A stretch of 64,000 bases of DNA from Lachnospiraceae bacterium (GCA_015056735.1 SVFT01000007.1:103538-167537), one strand, 5' to 3'; positions 1 to 8,550 are shown, numbered from the stretch's first letter. Translations and numbers: made by a program. Notes: generated by a model from the letters alone, not told the origin.

Positions 1-697
1 TCTGGTCGTTGATGCCATGACCGGTCAGGATGCGGTCAATGTCGCGAAGGAGTTTGATGACAAGATCGGCGTCGACGGCGTGATCCTTTCCAAGATGGAC
101 GGTGATTCGAGAGGTGGTGCGGCTCTTTCCGTAAAGGCCGTTACCGGTAAGCCGATCATTTATGTCGGTATGGGTGAGAAGCTTTCCGATCTGGAGCAGT
201 TTTATCCGGATCGTATGGCGAGCAGGATCCTTGGCATGGGTGACGTCCTCACCTTTATTGAAAAGGCGCAGGAGAATCTTGACATCGACGCAGACAAAGA
301 GCGCGAGATGGCGCAGCGCATGAAGAAAGGGAAACTCGATTTTGAGGATTACCTTGAAAGCATGAAGCAGATGCGTAAGATGGGCGGGATCGGAAGTCTT
401 CTTTCGGCGCTCCCCGGCATGGGCAGCAAACTCGGTGATATCCAGTCGATAGTCGATGATAAGCAGCTTGCCAGGACGGAGGCGATCGTTTTGTCGATGA
501 CAAAAGAAGAACGCCGCAATCCGAAGCTCATGAGTCCTTCCCGCAAACATCGTATCGCAAAGGGAGCGGGCGTTGACATCAGTGTGGTCAATCGTTTTAT
601 CAAGCAGTTCGAGCAGTCGCAGAAGATGATGAAACAGATGCCCGGTATGCTCGGTGGATTTGGTGGAAAAAGAGGAAAATTCAAATTCCCCTTTTAA
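1..697 (+). CDS. ffh: Signal recognition particle protein Ffh (SRP54), 5' truncated
   Basis: This is the C-terminal half (about 231 residues, first full codon at base 2) of the SRP GTPase that binds signal peptides and 4.5S RNA and delivers ribosomes to FtsY at the membrane. The GTPase part shows the [10 protein letters not shown] stretch (family form TKLDGDARGG). The methionine-rich M domain follows, with [20 protein letters not shown], the [14 protein letters not shown]-binding region and a Met/Gly-rich tail ([14 protein letters not shown]). The start, NG domain and P-loop lie outside the window. It is followed 38 bases later by rpsP, the usual Firmicutes order, so the two are probably cotranscribed. 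Confidence 0.97.
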   Translation, partial: LVVDAMTGQDAVNVAKEFDDKIGVDGVILSKMDGDSRGGAALSVKAVTGKPIIYVGMGEKLSDLEQFYPDRMASRILGMGDVLTFIEKAQENLDIDADKEREMAQRMKKGKLDFEDYLESMKQMRKMGGIGSLLSALPGMGSKLGDIQSIVDDKQLARTEAIVLSMTKEERRNPKLMSPSRKHRIAKGAGVDISVVNRFIKQFEQSQKMMKQMPGMLGGFGGKRGKFKFPF

Positions 698-735
698 CAT
701 ATAAGAACATTGAAATTTTTTCGGAGGTGAAAGAA

Positions 736-981
736 ATGGTTAAGATCAGATTAAGAAGAATGGGACAGAAGAAAGCTCCTTATTATAGAATCATCGTAGC
801 AGATTCTCGTTCCCCCAGAGACGGCAGATGCATCGACGAGATCGGTACATTTGATCCCAACACAGATCCCAGCACATTCAAGGTTGACGAGGAGAAGGCT
901 AAAAAGTGGCTTGCAAACGGCGCTCAGCCGACCGAGGTTGTTAACAAGATCTTCAAGAACGCAGGTATCATCAGCAAATAA
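736..981 (+). CDS. rpsP: 30S ribosomal protein S16
   Basis: An 81-residue protein beginning [13 protein letters not shown], the highly conserved S16 N-terminus, with [17 protein letters not shown] following. S16 assembles early in the 30S subunit body. The ATG at 736 is chosen over an in-frame GTG at 727 because CGGAGGTG (722-729) is the ribosome-binding site. Length is normal for the family. It sits between ffh and the KH-domain gene as in Bacillus. Confidence 0.98.
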   Translation: MVKIRLRRMGQKKAPYYRIIVADSRSPRDGRCIDEIGTFDPNTDPSTFKVDEEKAKKWLANGAQPTEVVNKIFKNAGIISK

Positions 982-1032
982 GCAGATTCTTTGTGATTTT
1001 TGACATTTTGTGATAACTTTCGGAGGTGGATC

Positions 1033-1260
1033 ATGAAAGAATTAGTTGAAGTGATTGCAAAAGCTCTTGTTGATCAGCCGGAAGAAGTGGTCGTAACCCA
1101 GAAAGAAAGCGGTAAAGCGATTACGGTTGAATTGAAGGTGGCTCCCGCCGATATGGGGAAGGTCATTGGAAAACAAGGAAGGATTGCAAAGGCAATTCGC
1201 TCTGTTGTTAAAGCCGCTTCATCGAAAGACAATAAGAAAGTGGATGTAGAGATCATCTAA
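1033..1260 (+). CDS. khpA: KH-domain RNA-binding protein KhpA (YlqC family)
   Basis: A 75-residue single KH-domain protein. The RNA-binding GxxG loop is visible as VIGKQGRIAKAIR near residues 40-52. In Gram-positive bacteria KhpA pairs with KhpB/Jag and binds RNA, affecting cell size and small-RNA biology. The start is the ATG at 1033 preceded by CGGAGGTGG; an upstream in-frame start at 1000 would put the Shine-Dalgarno inside the gene. A strong hairpin terminator follows at 1267-1293, so this is probably the last gene of the ffh-rpsP-khpA unit. Confidence 0.93.
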   Translation: MKELVEVIAKALVDQPEEVVVTQKESGKAITVELKVAPADMGKVIGKQGRIAKAIRSVVKAASSKDNKKVDVEII

Positions 1261-1266
1261 TGATGT

Positions 1267-1293
1267 GGGCGGCTTTCATAGCCGCCCTTTTTT
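1267..1293 (+). terminator. Rho-independent terminator after khpA
   Basis: A perfect 7-bp GC stem GGGCGGC/GCCGCCC (1267-1273 with 1281-1287), a 7-base loop and a run of six T (1288-1293). It lies 6 bases after the khpA stop and before rimM. No promoter was recognised in the short gap, so rimM may depend on partial read-through. Confidence 0.9.
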
Positions 1294-1317
1294 CAAATGA
1301 AGTAACAGAGGACATTT

Positions 1318-1830
1318 ATGGAATCTTTTTTAAAAGTCGGTGTTATCTCCAGGGTGCATGGCGTTCGCGGGGAAGTGAAAGTTTTTCCGACAACGGATGA
1401 TGTAAAGCGCTTCAAGAAGTGCAAAAAGCTGATCCTGGATACCGGGCGCGAACGGATCGATCTGGAAGTCGAAGGCGTAAAGTTCTTTAAGCAGTTTGTG
1501 ATCCTGAAATTCAGGGACCATGATACGATCGAATCTATCGAACGTTATAAAGGAAAAGATCTGTATGTGACCAGGGAGGACGCCGTAAAGCTTAATAAAG
1601 ATGAGTATTTTATCGCTGATCTGATCAATATGCACGTATTTGATGAAGGGGATCATGAACTGGGGATCCTGACGGATGTGATCGAGACAGGTGCAAACGA
1701 TGTCTATGCGGTCAGGGATGCGAGCGGGAGAGAACTTCTGATCCCGGCGATCAAAGAATGCATCCTGTCGGTCGATCCGGAAAAAGGGATCATGAAGGTG
1801 CATCTTCTGCCCGGTCTTACCGACCTGTGA
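1318..1830 (+). CDS. rimM: 16S rRNA processing/30S maturation factor RimM
   Basis: A 170-residue protein opening with the RimM signature VGVISRVHGVRGEVKV and carrying the PRC-barrel end VYAVRDASGRELLIPAIKECI. RimM binds S19 and helps mature the head of the 30S subunit. Length is normal. The start follows AGAGGA at the right spacing. It is 23 bases upstream of trmD, the conserved pairing. Confidence 0.97.
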   Translation: MESFLKVGVISRVHGVRGEVKVFPTTDDVKRFKKCKKLILDTGRERIDLEVEGVKFFKQFVILKFRDHDTIESIERYKGKDLYVTREDAVKLNKDEYFIADLINMHVFDEGDHELGILTDVIETGANDVYAVRDASGRELLIPAIKECILSVDPEKGIMKVHLLPGLTDL

Positions 1831-1853
1831 TCACGATAATAGAAGGATAGATC

Positions 1854-2582
1854 ATGGTATTTCACGTTTTGACATTATTTCCCGAGATGATCGAAAACGG
1901 CATGCAGACAAGCATTACGGGCCGTGCGATCGAAAAGGGATTTCTTCATCTTGATGTGCGCAATATCCGCGACTATACGCAGGATAAGCATGGAAAGGTT
2001 GACGATTATACATATGGCGGCGGTGCAGGCATGCTCATGCAGGCGCAGCCCGTTTACGATGCATGGGATTCGATCCCCGGAAAGGGCATCCGCACGATCT
2101 ACTTAACGCCGCAGGGGCGGACCTTTGATCAGATGATGGCAGAGGACTTTGCAAAAGAAGAAGAACTGATCTTTCTTTGCGGGCACTATGAAGGCATTGA
2201 CGAGCGTGTCCTTGAGGAGACGGTGACGGACTATGTGTCGATCGGCGATTATGTTCTGACGGGCGGCGAGCTTCCTGCAATGGTGATGATGGATACGATC
2301 TCGCGCCTTTTACCTGGTGTCCTTCATAATGAAGACTCCGCTGATACGGAGAGCTTCCAGAACGGCCTGTTAGAGTATCCGCAGTATTCGAGGCCGGAAG
2401 AGTGGCATGAAAAAAAAGTGCCGGCCATTCTTTTATCGGGGGATCATAAAAAGGTTGACGAATGGCGCCTTGAACAGTCAGAGTTAAGAACAAGAGAGCG
2501 TCGACCTGATCTATATGAAGCATATATGGAGCAAAAACGTCTTTATGAGGAGATGCATCCTCCCAAAAGGCGGAAAAGATAG
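1854..2582 (+). CDS. trmD: tRNA (guanine-N1-)-methyltransferase TrmD
   Basis: A 242-residue SPOUT methyltransferase making m1G37 in tRNAs that read CNN codons, which prevents +1 frameshifting. Family motifs are present: VLTLFPEMI at the N-terminus, YGGGAGMLMQ, LCGHYEGIDERV and VLTGGELPAM (the SAM-binding trefoil knot). Full length, directly after rimM. A separate promoter lies just downstream for rplS. Confidence 0.98.
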   Translation: MVFHVLTLFPEMIENGMQTSITGRAIEKGFLHLDVRNIRDYTQDKHGKVDDYTYGGGAGMLMQAQPVYDAWDSIPGKGIRTIYLTPQGRTFDQMMAEDFAKEEELIFLCGHYEGIDERVLEETVTDYVSIGDYVLTGGELPAMVMMDTISRLLPGVLHNEDSADTESFQNGLLEYPQYSRPEEWHEKKVPAILLSGDHKKVDEWRLEQSELRTRERRPDLYEAYMEQKRLYEEMHPPKRRKR

Positions 2583-2590
2583 AAAAACAC

Positions 2591-2619
2591 TTGCATTTTC
2601 AATATGTATGTGTTAACAT
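2591..2619 (+). promoter_or_regulatory. Sigma-A-type promoter for rplS
   Basis: TTGCAT (2591-2596), a 17-base spacer and TAACAT (2614-2619). It starts 8 bases after the trmD stop and would give an rplS leader of about 70 bases, long enough for the ribosomal-protein leader RNAs seen in front of rplS in some Firmicutes. Confidence 0.7.
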
Positions 2620-2697
2620 GACTAAGTTGCAAAAATGAGATGGTCCTCTGTTGCTTCGCGCATTAAGAACGTCTGATTCATTTATGGAGGCAAGATA

Positions 2698-3045
2698 ATG
2701 AGTGATATTATCAAAGAAATCGAAGCTGAACAGTTAAAGGCAGAGGTTCCCGCATTTAACGTAGGCGATACCGTAAAAGTATACGGTAAGATCAAAGAAG
2801 GTAACCGTGAAAGAGTTCAGGTATTTGAAGGCACTGTTCTGAAGATGCAGGGGGGTTCCAACCGCGCGACTTTCACAGTAAGAAAGAGCTCCAACGGCGT
2901 AGGCGTTGAGAAGACCTGGCCGCTTCATTCTCCTAATGTAGAGAAGGTTGAGATCGTACGTAAAGGTAAAGTAAGACGTGCTAAACTGACCTACTTAAGA
3001 GATCGTATCGGTAAAAAGGCGAAAGTTAAAGAGCTCGTTAAATAA
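2698..3045 (+). CDS. rplS: 50S ribosomal protein L19
   Basis: A 115-residue protein with the L19 core [26 protein letters not shown] and the conserved end [22 protein letters not shown]19 sits at the interface of the two subunits. The start is preceded by GGAGG. It has its own promoter upstream and a terminator downstream, so it can be transcribed alone. Confidence 0.98.
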   Translation: MSDIIKEIEAEQLKAEVPAFNVGDTVKVYGKIKEGNRERVQVFEGTVLKMQGGSNRATFTVRKSSNGVGVEKTWPLHSPNVEKVEIVRKGKVRRAKLTYLRDRIGKKAKVKELVK

Positions 3046-3062
3046 TCCGATTTTGCTGGATT

Positions 3063-3095
3063 GGGACAATTGCTTCAGGCGGTTGTCCCTTTTTT
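3063..3095 (+). terminator. Rho-independent terminator after rplS
   Basis: Stem GGGACAA/TTGTCCC (3063-3069 with 3083-3089), loop of 13 bases and six T (3090-3095). Confidence 0.85.
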
Positions 3096-3139
3096 GATAG
3101 TATGATACACTAAATACGTTAATCGGAAAGCAGGCTGAA

Positions 3140-3730
3140 ATGATGCGCAGAAGATCGAGCGGTTTGAATTTTTACAGAAAAAAGAAAAAGATCAGTATGT
3201 CGATCGTAAAGGAGATCGCACACTGGGCTTTTTTGATTTTTGCGTCCGCTTTTTTTGCTACGGTCCTTGTTATGTCGGTCGGGATCAAGATCGGCATGGT
3301 CGGTGTGTCGATGGAACCGAAGCTTTATAACGGGCAGGAGATCCTGCTCAATACATTTCATTACAAGCTTTTCAGCCCGGACCGGGGCGATGTGATCGCT
3401 TTTCTTCCTAACGGTAACCAGAACTCGCACTACTATGTGAAGCGAGTTGTAGCACTTCCCGGAGAGAAGGTGCAGATCAGAGAAGGAAGACTCTATATCA
3501 ACGGCGTGCTTGCGGACGAAGAGGATCAATATGACAAGATCGCCGAGCCGGGGATCGCAGAGAATGAGATCACGCTCGGACAGGATGAATTTTTTGTTCT
3601 GGGCGATAACCGAAATAATAGTGAGGATTCGAGGTCCGGTAATATCGGACCGGTTAAGCGCGACACCATCACAGGAAAGGCGTGGTTTCACATGGCTTCC
3701 AGGACAAGCGGCATGGGGTTTGTGGAATGA
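3140..3730 (+). CDS. lepB: Type I signal peptidase (S26 family), first copy
   Basis: A 196-residue membrane protease that removes signal peptides from exported proteins. A basic N-terminus is followed by one transmembrane segment (about residues 28-50). The catalytic Ser is in GVSMEPKL, the catalytic Lys in YYVKRVVALPGE and the conserved box is GDNRNNSEDSR. This one-helix form is the Gram-positive SipS type. A second signal peptidase lies at 4578, with rbgA between them. An adjacent second ATG at 3143 is also possible as the start. Confidence 0.95.
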   Translation: MMRRRSSGLNFYRKKKKISMSIVKEIAHWAFLIFASAFFATVLVMSVGIKIGMVGVSMEPKLYNGQEILLNTFHYKLFSPDRGDVIAFLPNGNQNSHYYVKRVVALPGEKVQIREGRLYINGVLADEEDQYDKIAEPGIAENEITLGQDEFFVLGDNRNNSEDSRSGNIGPVKRDTITGKAWFHMASRTSGMGFVE

Positions 3731-3747
3731 CAGGGAAGGAATAGAAA

Positions 3748-4590
3748 ATGAACATACAGTGGTATCCCGGCCATATGACCAAGGCCAAAAGGATGATGCA
3801 GGAAAACATGAAACTGATCGATCTGGTGATCGAGCTTGTCGATGCCCGCATCCCGCTTGCCAGTCGTAATCCGGATATAGATGATCTCGGCCGGGGAAAG
3901 GCCCGGATCGTTCTCTTAAATAAAGCGGATCTTGCGGATGAGAATGCAAATAATCAGTGGGTCAGCTATTTTAAAGCGCGCGGATGCTTTGCGATCCTGA
4001 TCAATTCCAAGACGGGGACCGGTTTAAAGCAGATCCGGTCGCTTGTGCAGGAGGCCTGCAAAGAGAAGATCGAACGTGACAGAAAAAGAGGTATCTTAAA
4101 TCGACCTATCCGTGCGATGGTCGTCGGGATCCCCAATGTCGGCAAATCTACGTTTATCAATGCTTTTGCGGGAAAAGCCTGCACGAAGACCGGAAATAAG
4201 CCGGGTGTCACAAAAGGGAAGCAGTGGATCCGCCTGAATAAGGAGCTGGAACTGCTTGATACGCCGGGTATACTGTGGCCCAAATTTGAGGATGAACAGG
4301 TCGGTCTGAAACTTGCGATGATCGGGTCTGTCAATGACGAGATCCTGCAGACGGAAGAGCTCTCCGTTCATTTGATCGATCTTTTACATGAACGCTATGA
4401 AGGCGTATTAAAAGCACGCTTTCAGATAGATGAAAGCCTTAAGGGTGCGGCGATCTTAGGAGAGATCTGCCGTGTCAGAAAATGCTATTTAAAGGGTGAA
4501 GAACTCGATTACAGAAAAGCTGCCGGTATTCTGCTCGAAGAGTTCAGAAGCGGCAAGATGGGAAGGTTAACACTGGAATGGCCCGTGTGA
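3748..4590 (+). CDS. rbgA: Ribosome biogenesis GTPase RbgA (YlqF)
   Basis: A 280-residue circularly permuted GTPase needed for late 50S assembly. It begins with the family signature NIQWYPGHMTKAKR. The motif order is permuted: NKAD (G4, about residue 58) comes before [12 protein letters not shown] (G1, about 126) and DTPGILWP (G3). A C-terminal ANTAR-like helical domain follows. In Firmicutes rbgA normally lies between rplS and rnhB; here two signal peptidase genes flank it. Its stop overlaps the next gene by 13 bases. Confidence 0.97.
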   Translation: MNIQWYPGHMTKAKRMMQENMKLIDLVIELVDARIPLASRNPDIDDLGRGKARIVLLNKADLADENANNQWVSYFKARGCFAILINSKTGTGLKQIRSLVQEACKEKIERDRKRGILNRPIRAMVVGIPNVGKSTFINAFAGKACTKTGNKPGVTKGKQWIRLNKELELLDTPGILWPKFEDEQVGLKLAMIGSVNDEILQTEELSVHLIDLLHERYEGVLKARFQIDESLKGAAILGEICRVRKCYLKGEELDYRKAAGILLEEFRSGKMGRLTLEWPV

Positions 4591-5150
4591 CGGAAAAAAA
4601 GAAAAAACGCAAATTAAAGGGTTGGGTGAGGGAGCTTCTTGATACCGGCCTTTATCTTCTGATTGTCCTGATCCTGACGTATCTTATGATCACGTATGTC
4701 GGACAGAGGACGCAGGTGGAAGGCAGTTCTATGGAGACAACGCTTTCCGACGGGGATAATCTGATCGTTGATAAGCTTTCTTATCGCTTTCACGATCCGG
4801 AACGCTTTGATATCATCGTATTTCCTTATCGTTATGAAGAAGATACGTACTATATCAAGAGGATCATCGGACTTCCCGGGGAGACGGTTCGGATTGATCA
4901 GGACGGTGTGATCTATATCAATGAACAGCCGCTGTCCGAAAACTACGGAAAAGATGTGATCGAGAATCCGGGACTTGCAGCTCATCCGATCGAACTTGGA
5001 GAGGATCAGTATTTTGTCCTTGGTGATAATCGAAACAACAGTACGGACAGCCGAATGCCGGATGTTGGCGTGCTTGACAGAAATGAGCTGATCGGGAAGG
5101 CTTTTGTCCGGATCTGGCCCTTCAGTAAATTCGGAAAGCTTCATGAATAG
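4578..5150 (+). CDS. lepB: Type I signal peptidase (S26 family), second copy
   Basis: A 190-residue paralogue of the gene at 3140. It has a very basic start (EKKKKRKLKG), a single transmembrane segment (about 22-42), the catalytic Ser in GSSMETTL, the Lys in YYIKRIIGLPGE and the GDNRNNSTDSR box. All catalytic residues are intact, so both copies should be active. It overlaps the end of rbgA, implying translational coupling. Confidence 0.95.
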   Translation: MARVTEKKKKRKLKGWVRELLDTGLYLLIVLILTYLMITYVGQRTQVEGSSMETTLSDGDNLIVDKLSYRFHDPERFDIIVFPYRYEEDTYYIKRIIGLPGETVRIDQDGVIYINEQPLSENYGKDVIENPGLAAHPIELGEDQYFVLGDNRNNSTDSRMPDVGVLDRNELIGKAFVRIWPFSKFGKLHE

Positions 5151-5162
5151 CGGGAGATGCAG

Positions 5163-5921
5163 ATGAGTCAGTCCATTTCTGAGATCAGGAAGATCTTGCA
5201 AAATACGGATACGGCAGACCTTCCTTCTTTTATCGAACGATTTGAAGAGGATACGCGCAGCGGTGTGCAGAAGCTTGTTGAGAGCGCGTCCAAACAATTG
5301 GAAGCGTACAAAAAAGAATATGCCCGCATTTTTGAAATGCGCCGATTTGAAAGAGAGTATGATTCCTTTTCCTGTATCTGCGGCATCGATGAAGTGGGAA
5401 GAGGACCGCTTGCGGGACCGGTCGTAGCCGGTGCCGTAATCCTGCCCAAAGATGCCAATATTCTTTATATCAACGATTCCAAGCAGCTTTCCGCTAAAAA
5501 AAGAGACGAATTGTACGATATTATTATGAAAGAGGCAGTCAGCGTCGGGCTTGGATATGTCGCGAACGAGCGGATCGATGAGATCAATATCCTCCAGGCT
5601 ACGTATGAGGCGATGCGGCAGGCGATCGGCAAGCTTGATCCTCAGCCGGATCTGCTGCTTAACGATGCTGTTACGATCCCGCAAGTGGCGATCAGACAGG
5701 TGCCGATCATTAAAGGAGATGCCAAGAGCATTTCGATCGCAGCGGCCAGCATTGTCGCTAAGGTAACAAGAGATCGCCTGATGGAGGAATATGACATCGT
5801 ATTTCCAGGGTATGATTTTGCCGGTAATAAAGGGTATGGAAGCGCTTCTCACATAGATGCATTAAAGCGCCTCGGACCATGTCCGATCCACAGGCGTTCT
5901 TTCATAAAGAATTTTCTTTGA
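5163..5921 (+). CDS. rnhB: Ribonuclease HII
   Basis: A 252-residue RNase H type 2 enzyme that nicks RNA in RNA-DNA hybrids, including single ribonucleotides in DNA. The catalytic Asp-Glu pair is in GIDEVGRGPLAGPVVAGA, with DSKQLSAKKR, LLNDAV and ASIVAKVTRDRLM further on. The first 75 or so residues form the N-terminal extension typical of Firmicutes RnhB. The ATG at 5163 is preferred to the one at 5157 because GGGAG (5152-5156) touches the earlier ATG but is spaced 6 bases from the later one. Confidence 0.96.
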   Translation: MSQSISEIRKILQNTDTADLPSFIERFEEDTRSGVQKLVESASKQLEAYKKEYARIFEMRRFEREYDSFSCICGIDEVGRGPLAGPVVAGAVILPKDANILYINDSKQLSAKKRDELYDIIMKEAVSVGLGYVANERIDEINILQATYEAMRQAIGKLDPQPDLLLNDAVTIPQVAIRQVPIIKGDAKSISIAAASIVAKVTRDRLMEEYDIVFPGYDFAGNKGYGSASHIDALKRLGPCPIHRRSFIKNFL

Positions 5922-5949
5922 CGATAATCCCGTATAGGAGGCATGACGA

Positions 5950-7719
5950 ATGGGACTTTCACTTAACGCGCTGTTTCAAAGCGGTGAGAACAAAGTTTCC
6001 GCGGAGGGGGCTTCAGAGTCGCTCCGTTCTTCGTATGCCCGTGAGATCGCATCCGATACCGGTGAGATCGTTCGCTCTGTTCGCGCAGGGCAGACTTTTG
6101 CGGGAGAGATCTTAGAGAGCAGTGGAGAAGATGTTGTGCTTCGGACGGAGCAGGGGCTTCTCGTTCAGGCCAGGATCAGTGAGCAGCTTCAGTCGATCCT
6201 GGGGAGCCGTGCGATGTTTGAAGTGACATCCAATCGAAACGGCGCCCTCAGTCTTCGTCCTCTTTTTACAAATCTTGCAACGGATACAACCGTTTCCAAG
6301 GCACTTTCCGATGCGGGGCTTCCCGTCAGCGAGCGCAACGTTACGATGGTCCGCGCCATGATGTCGGAAGGTATGAATGTCGATCGTACATCGCTTATGA
6401 ATATGGCGCGGCAGATTGCATCACATTCCACAGATGATATCCTGAATATCGTTCAGTTAAGACGTCTTGAGATTCCTGTCACGGAGGAGAATCTCGAGCA
6501 GTTTTCCGCGTATAAAAACTATTCGCACAAACTTGTTGATGCGTTTGACGAAGTGCTGGATGCCCTTCCGGAAGCTTTTACAACTGTTTCCTCAGCCGGA
6601 AAAGAGCCTGCGGCGGCCTTGGCTTTTGCAACAGATCTTATGAATTCCGTATTTGAGGGAGAAGATGTACCGGGTTCAATGCCGGCAAACCCCGAACAGA
6701 TCGCCGGGACACCTTCTGACTTAACGGGTGCGATCAACCGGGAGATCGAGCAGCTTAAACCGGTGATCACCGCTCTTTCGGAGGATTCTTATCTTTATAC
6801 AGGACTCTCTTCCAAGGACCCGCTTAGCGCAGACATTAAAGGGGCGGTTTTGCAGGAGGGCACCGGAAAAGATACGCAGAGTTTAGCGCCGGGTGAAGGC
6901 CCGGAGGAGACACCGGATCCGTCGTCTCTTGCAGACGGCAGAAACGCGGATCCTGCGCTTTCTGAGAAAAGTGTGCTTCCCAATATGCTTAAGAACGGAT
7001 TGGATTCGTTAAGAGCGCTTGAAGAAAAGCTTGGACAGAGCAGGGAGATCCCTGAAGAGGCAAAAAAAGCCGTCCATGATGCGATCAGAGAGCTGTTGAC
7101 CGGGAAAGACTTCGGCAAGGCCGTGAAAAATGCTGTTTTAAAGAACTGGCTGATCGAGGGAGAGGATCTAAGCAAAGAGAGCGTCAAGGAACTCTATGAG
7201 AAGCTGGACCGCCAGACCGCATCACTCATGAAAACGCTCGATCTGCATACGGGCGCAGAATCGGCGATCTCGAAAGGTGTTGCAAATATCAGGCAGAACG
7301 TCTCATTCATGCAGCAGATGAATGAACTGTATTCTTACGTGCAGATCCCGCTGTCACTCAGTGAGCAGAAGGCACACGGAGAGCTTTTTATCTATACGAA
7401 TAAAAAGAATCTTGCCCAAAAGGATGGTGATATCACAGCCTTTTTGCGCCTTGATATGGAACATCTCGGCCTGGTGGATGTCTTTGTGTCTCTTAAATCC
7501 GAGAAACTGCAGACGCATTTTCGCTTAGAGGATGAGAAGAGTCTTGACCTGATCGAATCCCACATCGATCTTTTGACAAAACGTCTGACAGATAAAGGCT
7601 ACAACACTTCTGTCAAAGTGGAAATGAAAACCGGCGAGAAGACAGTGATGGATGAGGTTCTGTCCGCAAACAGAAATATCGGCCTGATGAGCATGCAGGC
7701 TTTTGACGTGAGGGCGTAA
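5950..7719 (+). CDS. FliK-like flagellar hook-length control family protein (YlqG position)
   Basis: A 589-residue soluble protein without signal peptide or membrane segment. The middle (about 220-340) is Pro/Ala/Gly/Asp rich and low in complexity. The last 100 residues (FLRLDMEHLGLVDVFVSL, then LLTKRLTDKGY) resemble the Flg_hook domain at the end of FliK. It occupies the place of Bacillus ylqG, just upstream of a FlhB-tail-like gene. By analogy it may interact with a flagellar-type export switch, but no function is established. The RBS TAGGAGG stands 7 bases before the ATG. Family assignment is from the C-terminal pattern and gene order only. Confidence 0.65.
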   Translation: MGLSLNALFQSGENKVSAEGASESLRSSYAREIASDTGEIVRSVRAGQTFAGEILESSGEDVVLRTEQGLLVQARISEQLQSILGSRAMFEVTSNRNGALSLRPLFTNLATDTTVSKALSDAGLPVSERNVTMVRAMMSEGMNVDRTSLMNMARQIASHSTDDILNIVQLRRLEIPVTEENLEQFSAYKNYSHKLVDAFDEVLDALPEAFTTVSSAGKEPAAALAFATDLMNSVFEGEDVPGSMPANPEQIAGTPSDLTGAINREIEQLKPVITALSEDSYLYTGLSSKDPLSADIKGAVLQEGTGKDTQSLAPGEGPEETPDPSSLADGRNADPALSEKSVLPNMLKNGLDSLRALEEKLGQSREIPEEAKKAVHDAIRELLTGKDFGKAVKNAVLKNWLIEGEDLSKESVKELYEKLDRQTASLMKTLDLHTGAESAISKGVANIRQNVSFMQQMNELYSYVQIPLSLSEQKAHGELFIYTNKKNLAQKDGDITAFLRLDMEHLGLVDVFVSLKSEKLQTHFRLEDEKSLDLIESHIDLLTKRLTDKGYNTSVKVEMKTGEKTVMDEVLSANRNIGLMSMQAFDVRA

Positions 7720-7720
7720 T

Positions 7721-8005
7721 ATGGCTTCAACCGATAATGCAAAACCAAAACAGGCGATTGCTCTGTCATACGATCCCGAACAGGATGCACCCAAAGTCGT
7801 CGCATCGGGAAAAGGGGCACTGGCCGATAAGATCATTGAGAAAGCCAAAGAAGCCGATGTCCCTGTGCACAGAGACGATAAACTGGCAGACACTTTGTCC
7901 AGACTGGAGATCGGGGATGCGATCCCGCCGGAACTGTATGAGGCTGTTGCGGAGATCCTTGTCTTTGTCGATGCGATGGATAAGATCCGGGCAAAAATGA
8001 AATAA
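7721..8005 (+). CDS. FlhB C-terminal-domain homologue (YlqH/FhlX family)
   Basis: A 94-residue protein matching the cytoplasmic C-terminal domain of the type III export switch FlhB/YscU (AIALSYDP then APKVVASGKG, and later PPELYEAVAEIL). In FlhB the AxALxYDP segment directly follows the self-cleaving NPTH loop. Here the protein begins just after that point, so NPTH is absent, and there is no membrane domain. YlqH-type proteins may substitute for the cleaved FlhB tail. It starts 1 base after the FliK-like gene and is clearly coupled to it. Confidence 0.8.
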   Translation: MASTDNAKPKQAIALSYDPEQDAPKVVASGKGALADKIIEKAKEADVPVHRDDKLADTLSRLEIGDAIPPELYEAVAEILVFVDAMDKIRAKMK

Positions 8006-8013
8006 AGGAGAAT

Positions 8014-8382
8014 ATGACGATTCGGAATAACAGATCGGTCGGGACAAAACACGAAGACCTTGCGGCGGATTATCTGACGAGAGAGGGTGTGCGGATCCTG
8101 GCGCGCAATTTTCATTATCATAGATGTGCGGAAGTTGATATTATCGGGATGGATGGTCCGTACCTTGTTTTTTTTGAAGTCAAGTACAGAAGCTCCGGCT
8201 TTTCGGGAACAGCATCCGAAGCCGTCGGACTTAAAAAACAATACAGTATTTCAAGGACTGCTGATTTTTACTTGGCCCGGTACGGGCTCAGCCCGGATAC
8301 GCCGGTTCGCTTTGATGTCATTGCGATGGATTCATTTTCTTTGAAATGGATCAAAAACGCATTTGATTATATACCGCATTGA
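8014..8382 (+). CDS. YraN/UPF0102 family nuclease-fold protein
   Basis: A 122-residue protein of the YraN family. NRSVGTKHEDLAADYLTREG and the PD-(D/E)XK-type pattern AEVDIIG followed by FFEVKYRS are visible, with the acidic and Lys residues expected in a restriction-endonuclease fold. The cellular role is not established. It ends the ylqG-ylqH-yraN run; the tRNA promoter lies within and just after its end. Confidence 0.88.
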   Translation: MTIRNNRSVGTKHEDLAADYLTREGVRILARNFHYHRCAEVDIIGMDGPYLVFFEVKYRSSGFSGTASEAVGLKKQYSISRTADFYLARYGLSPDTPVRFDVIAMDSFSLKWIKNAFDYIPH

Positions 8383-8391
8383 TGCTATAAT
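8363..8391 (+). promoter_or_regulatory. Promoter for tRNA-Gly
   Basis: TTGATT (8363-8368), a 17-base spacer and a consensus TATAAT (8386-8391). It overlaps the 3' end of yraN. Transcription would begin a few bases before the mature tRNA 5' end at 8403. Confidence 0.75.
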
Positions 8392-8402
8392 CATATTTGC
8401 TT

Positions 8403-8473
8403 GCAGATGTAGTTCATCGGTAGAATATCAGCTTCCCAAGCTGAGGAGGCGGGTTCGATTCCCGTCATCTGCT
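8403..8473 (+). tRNA. tRNA-Gly, anticodon CCC
   Basis: A 71-base cloverleaf: acceptor GCAGATG/CATCTGC, D arm with GTTC and GGTAGAA, anticodon stem TCAGC/GCTGA enclosing loop TTCCCAA (anticodon CCC, reading GGG), and T arm GCGGG-TTCGATT-CCCGT. The G1-C72 and C2-G71 pairs and the T discriminator fit glycine identity. CCA is not encoded; the sequence continues TTC. A promoter precedes it and a terminator follows. Confidence 0.97.
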
Positions 8474-8480
8474 TTCTTTT

Positions 8481-8529
8481 CAGGTTCTGTGCATACCGCA
8501 TTGCGGTGTGTGTCAGGCCTGTTTTTTTT
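8481..8529 (+). terminator. Terminator after tRNA-Gly
   Basis: A long imperfect hairpin. Bases 8481-8499 pair with 8503-8521 (17 of 19 pairs including G-T wobbles) around a 3-base loop, followed by eight T (8522-8529). Confidence 0.8.
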
Positions 8530-8550
8530 ACTTGGTTAAAGCGTTCTTTA

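Noticed and set aside
4614..5852. Long minus-strand open frame opposite signal peptidase and rnhB
   Set aside because: Both plus-strand genes have intact catalytic motifs; the minus frame has no recognisable features and spans an intergenic junction.
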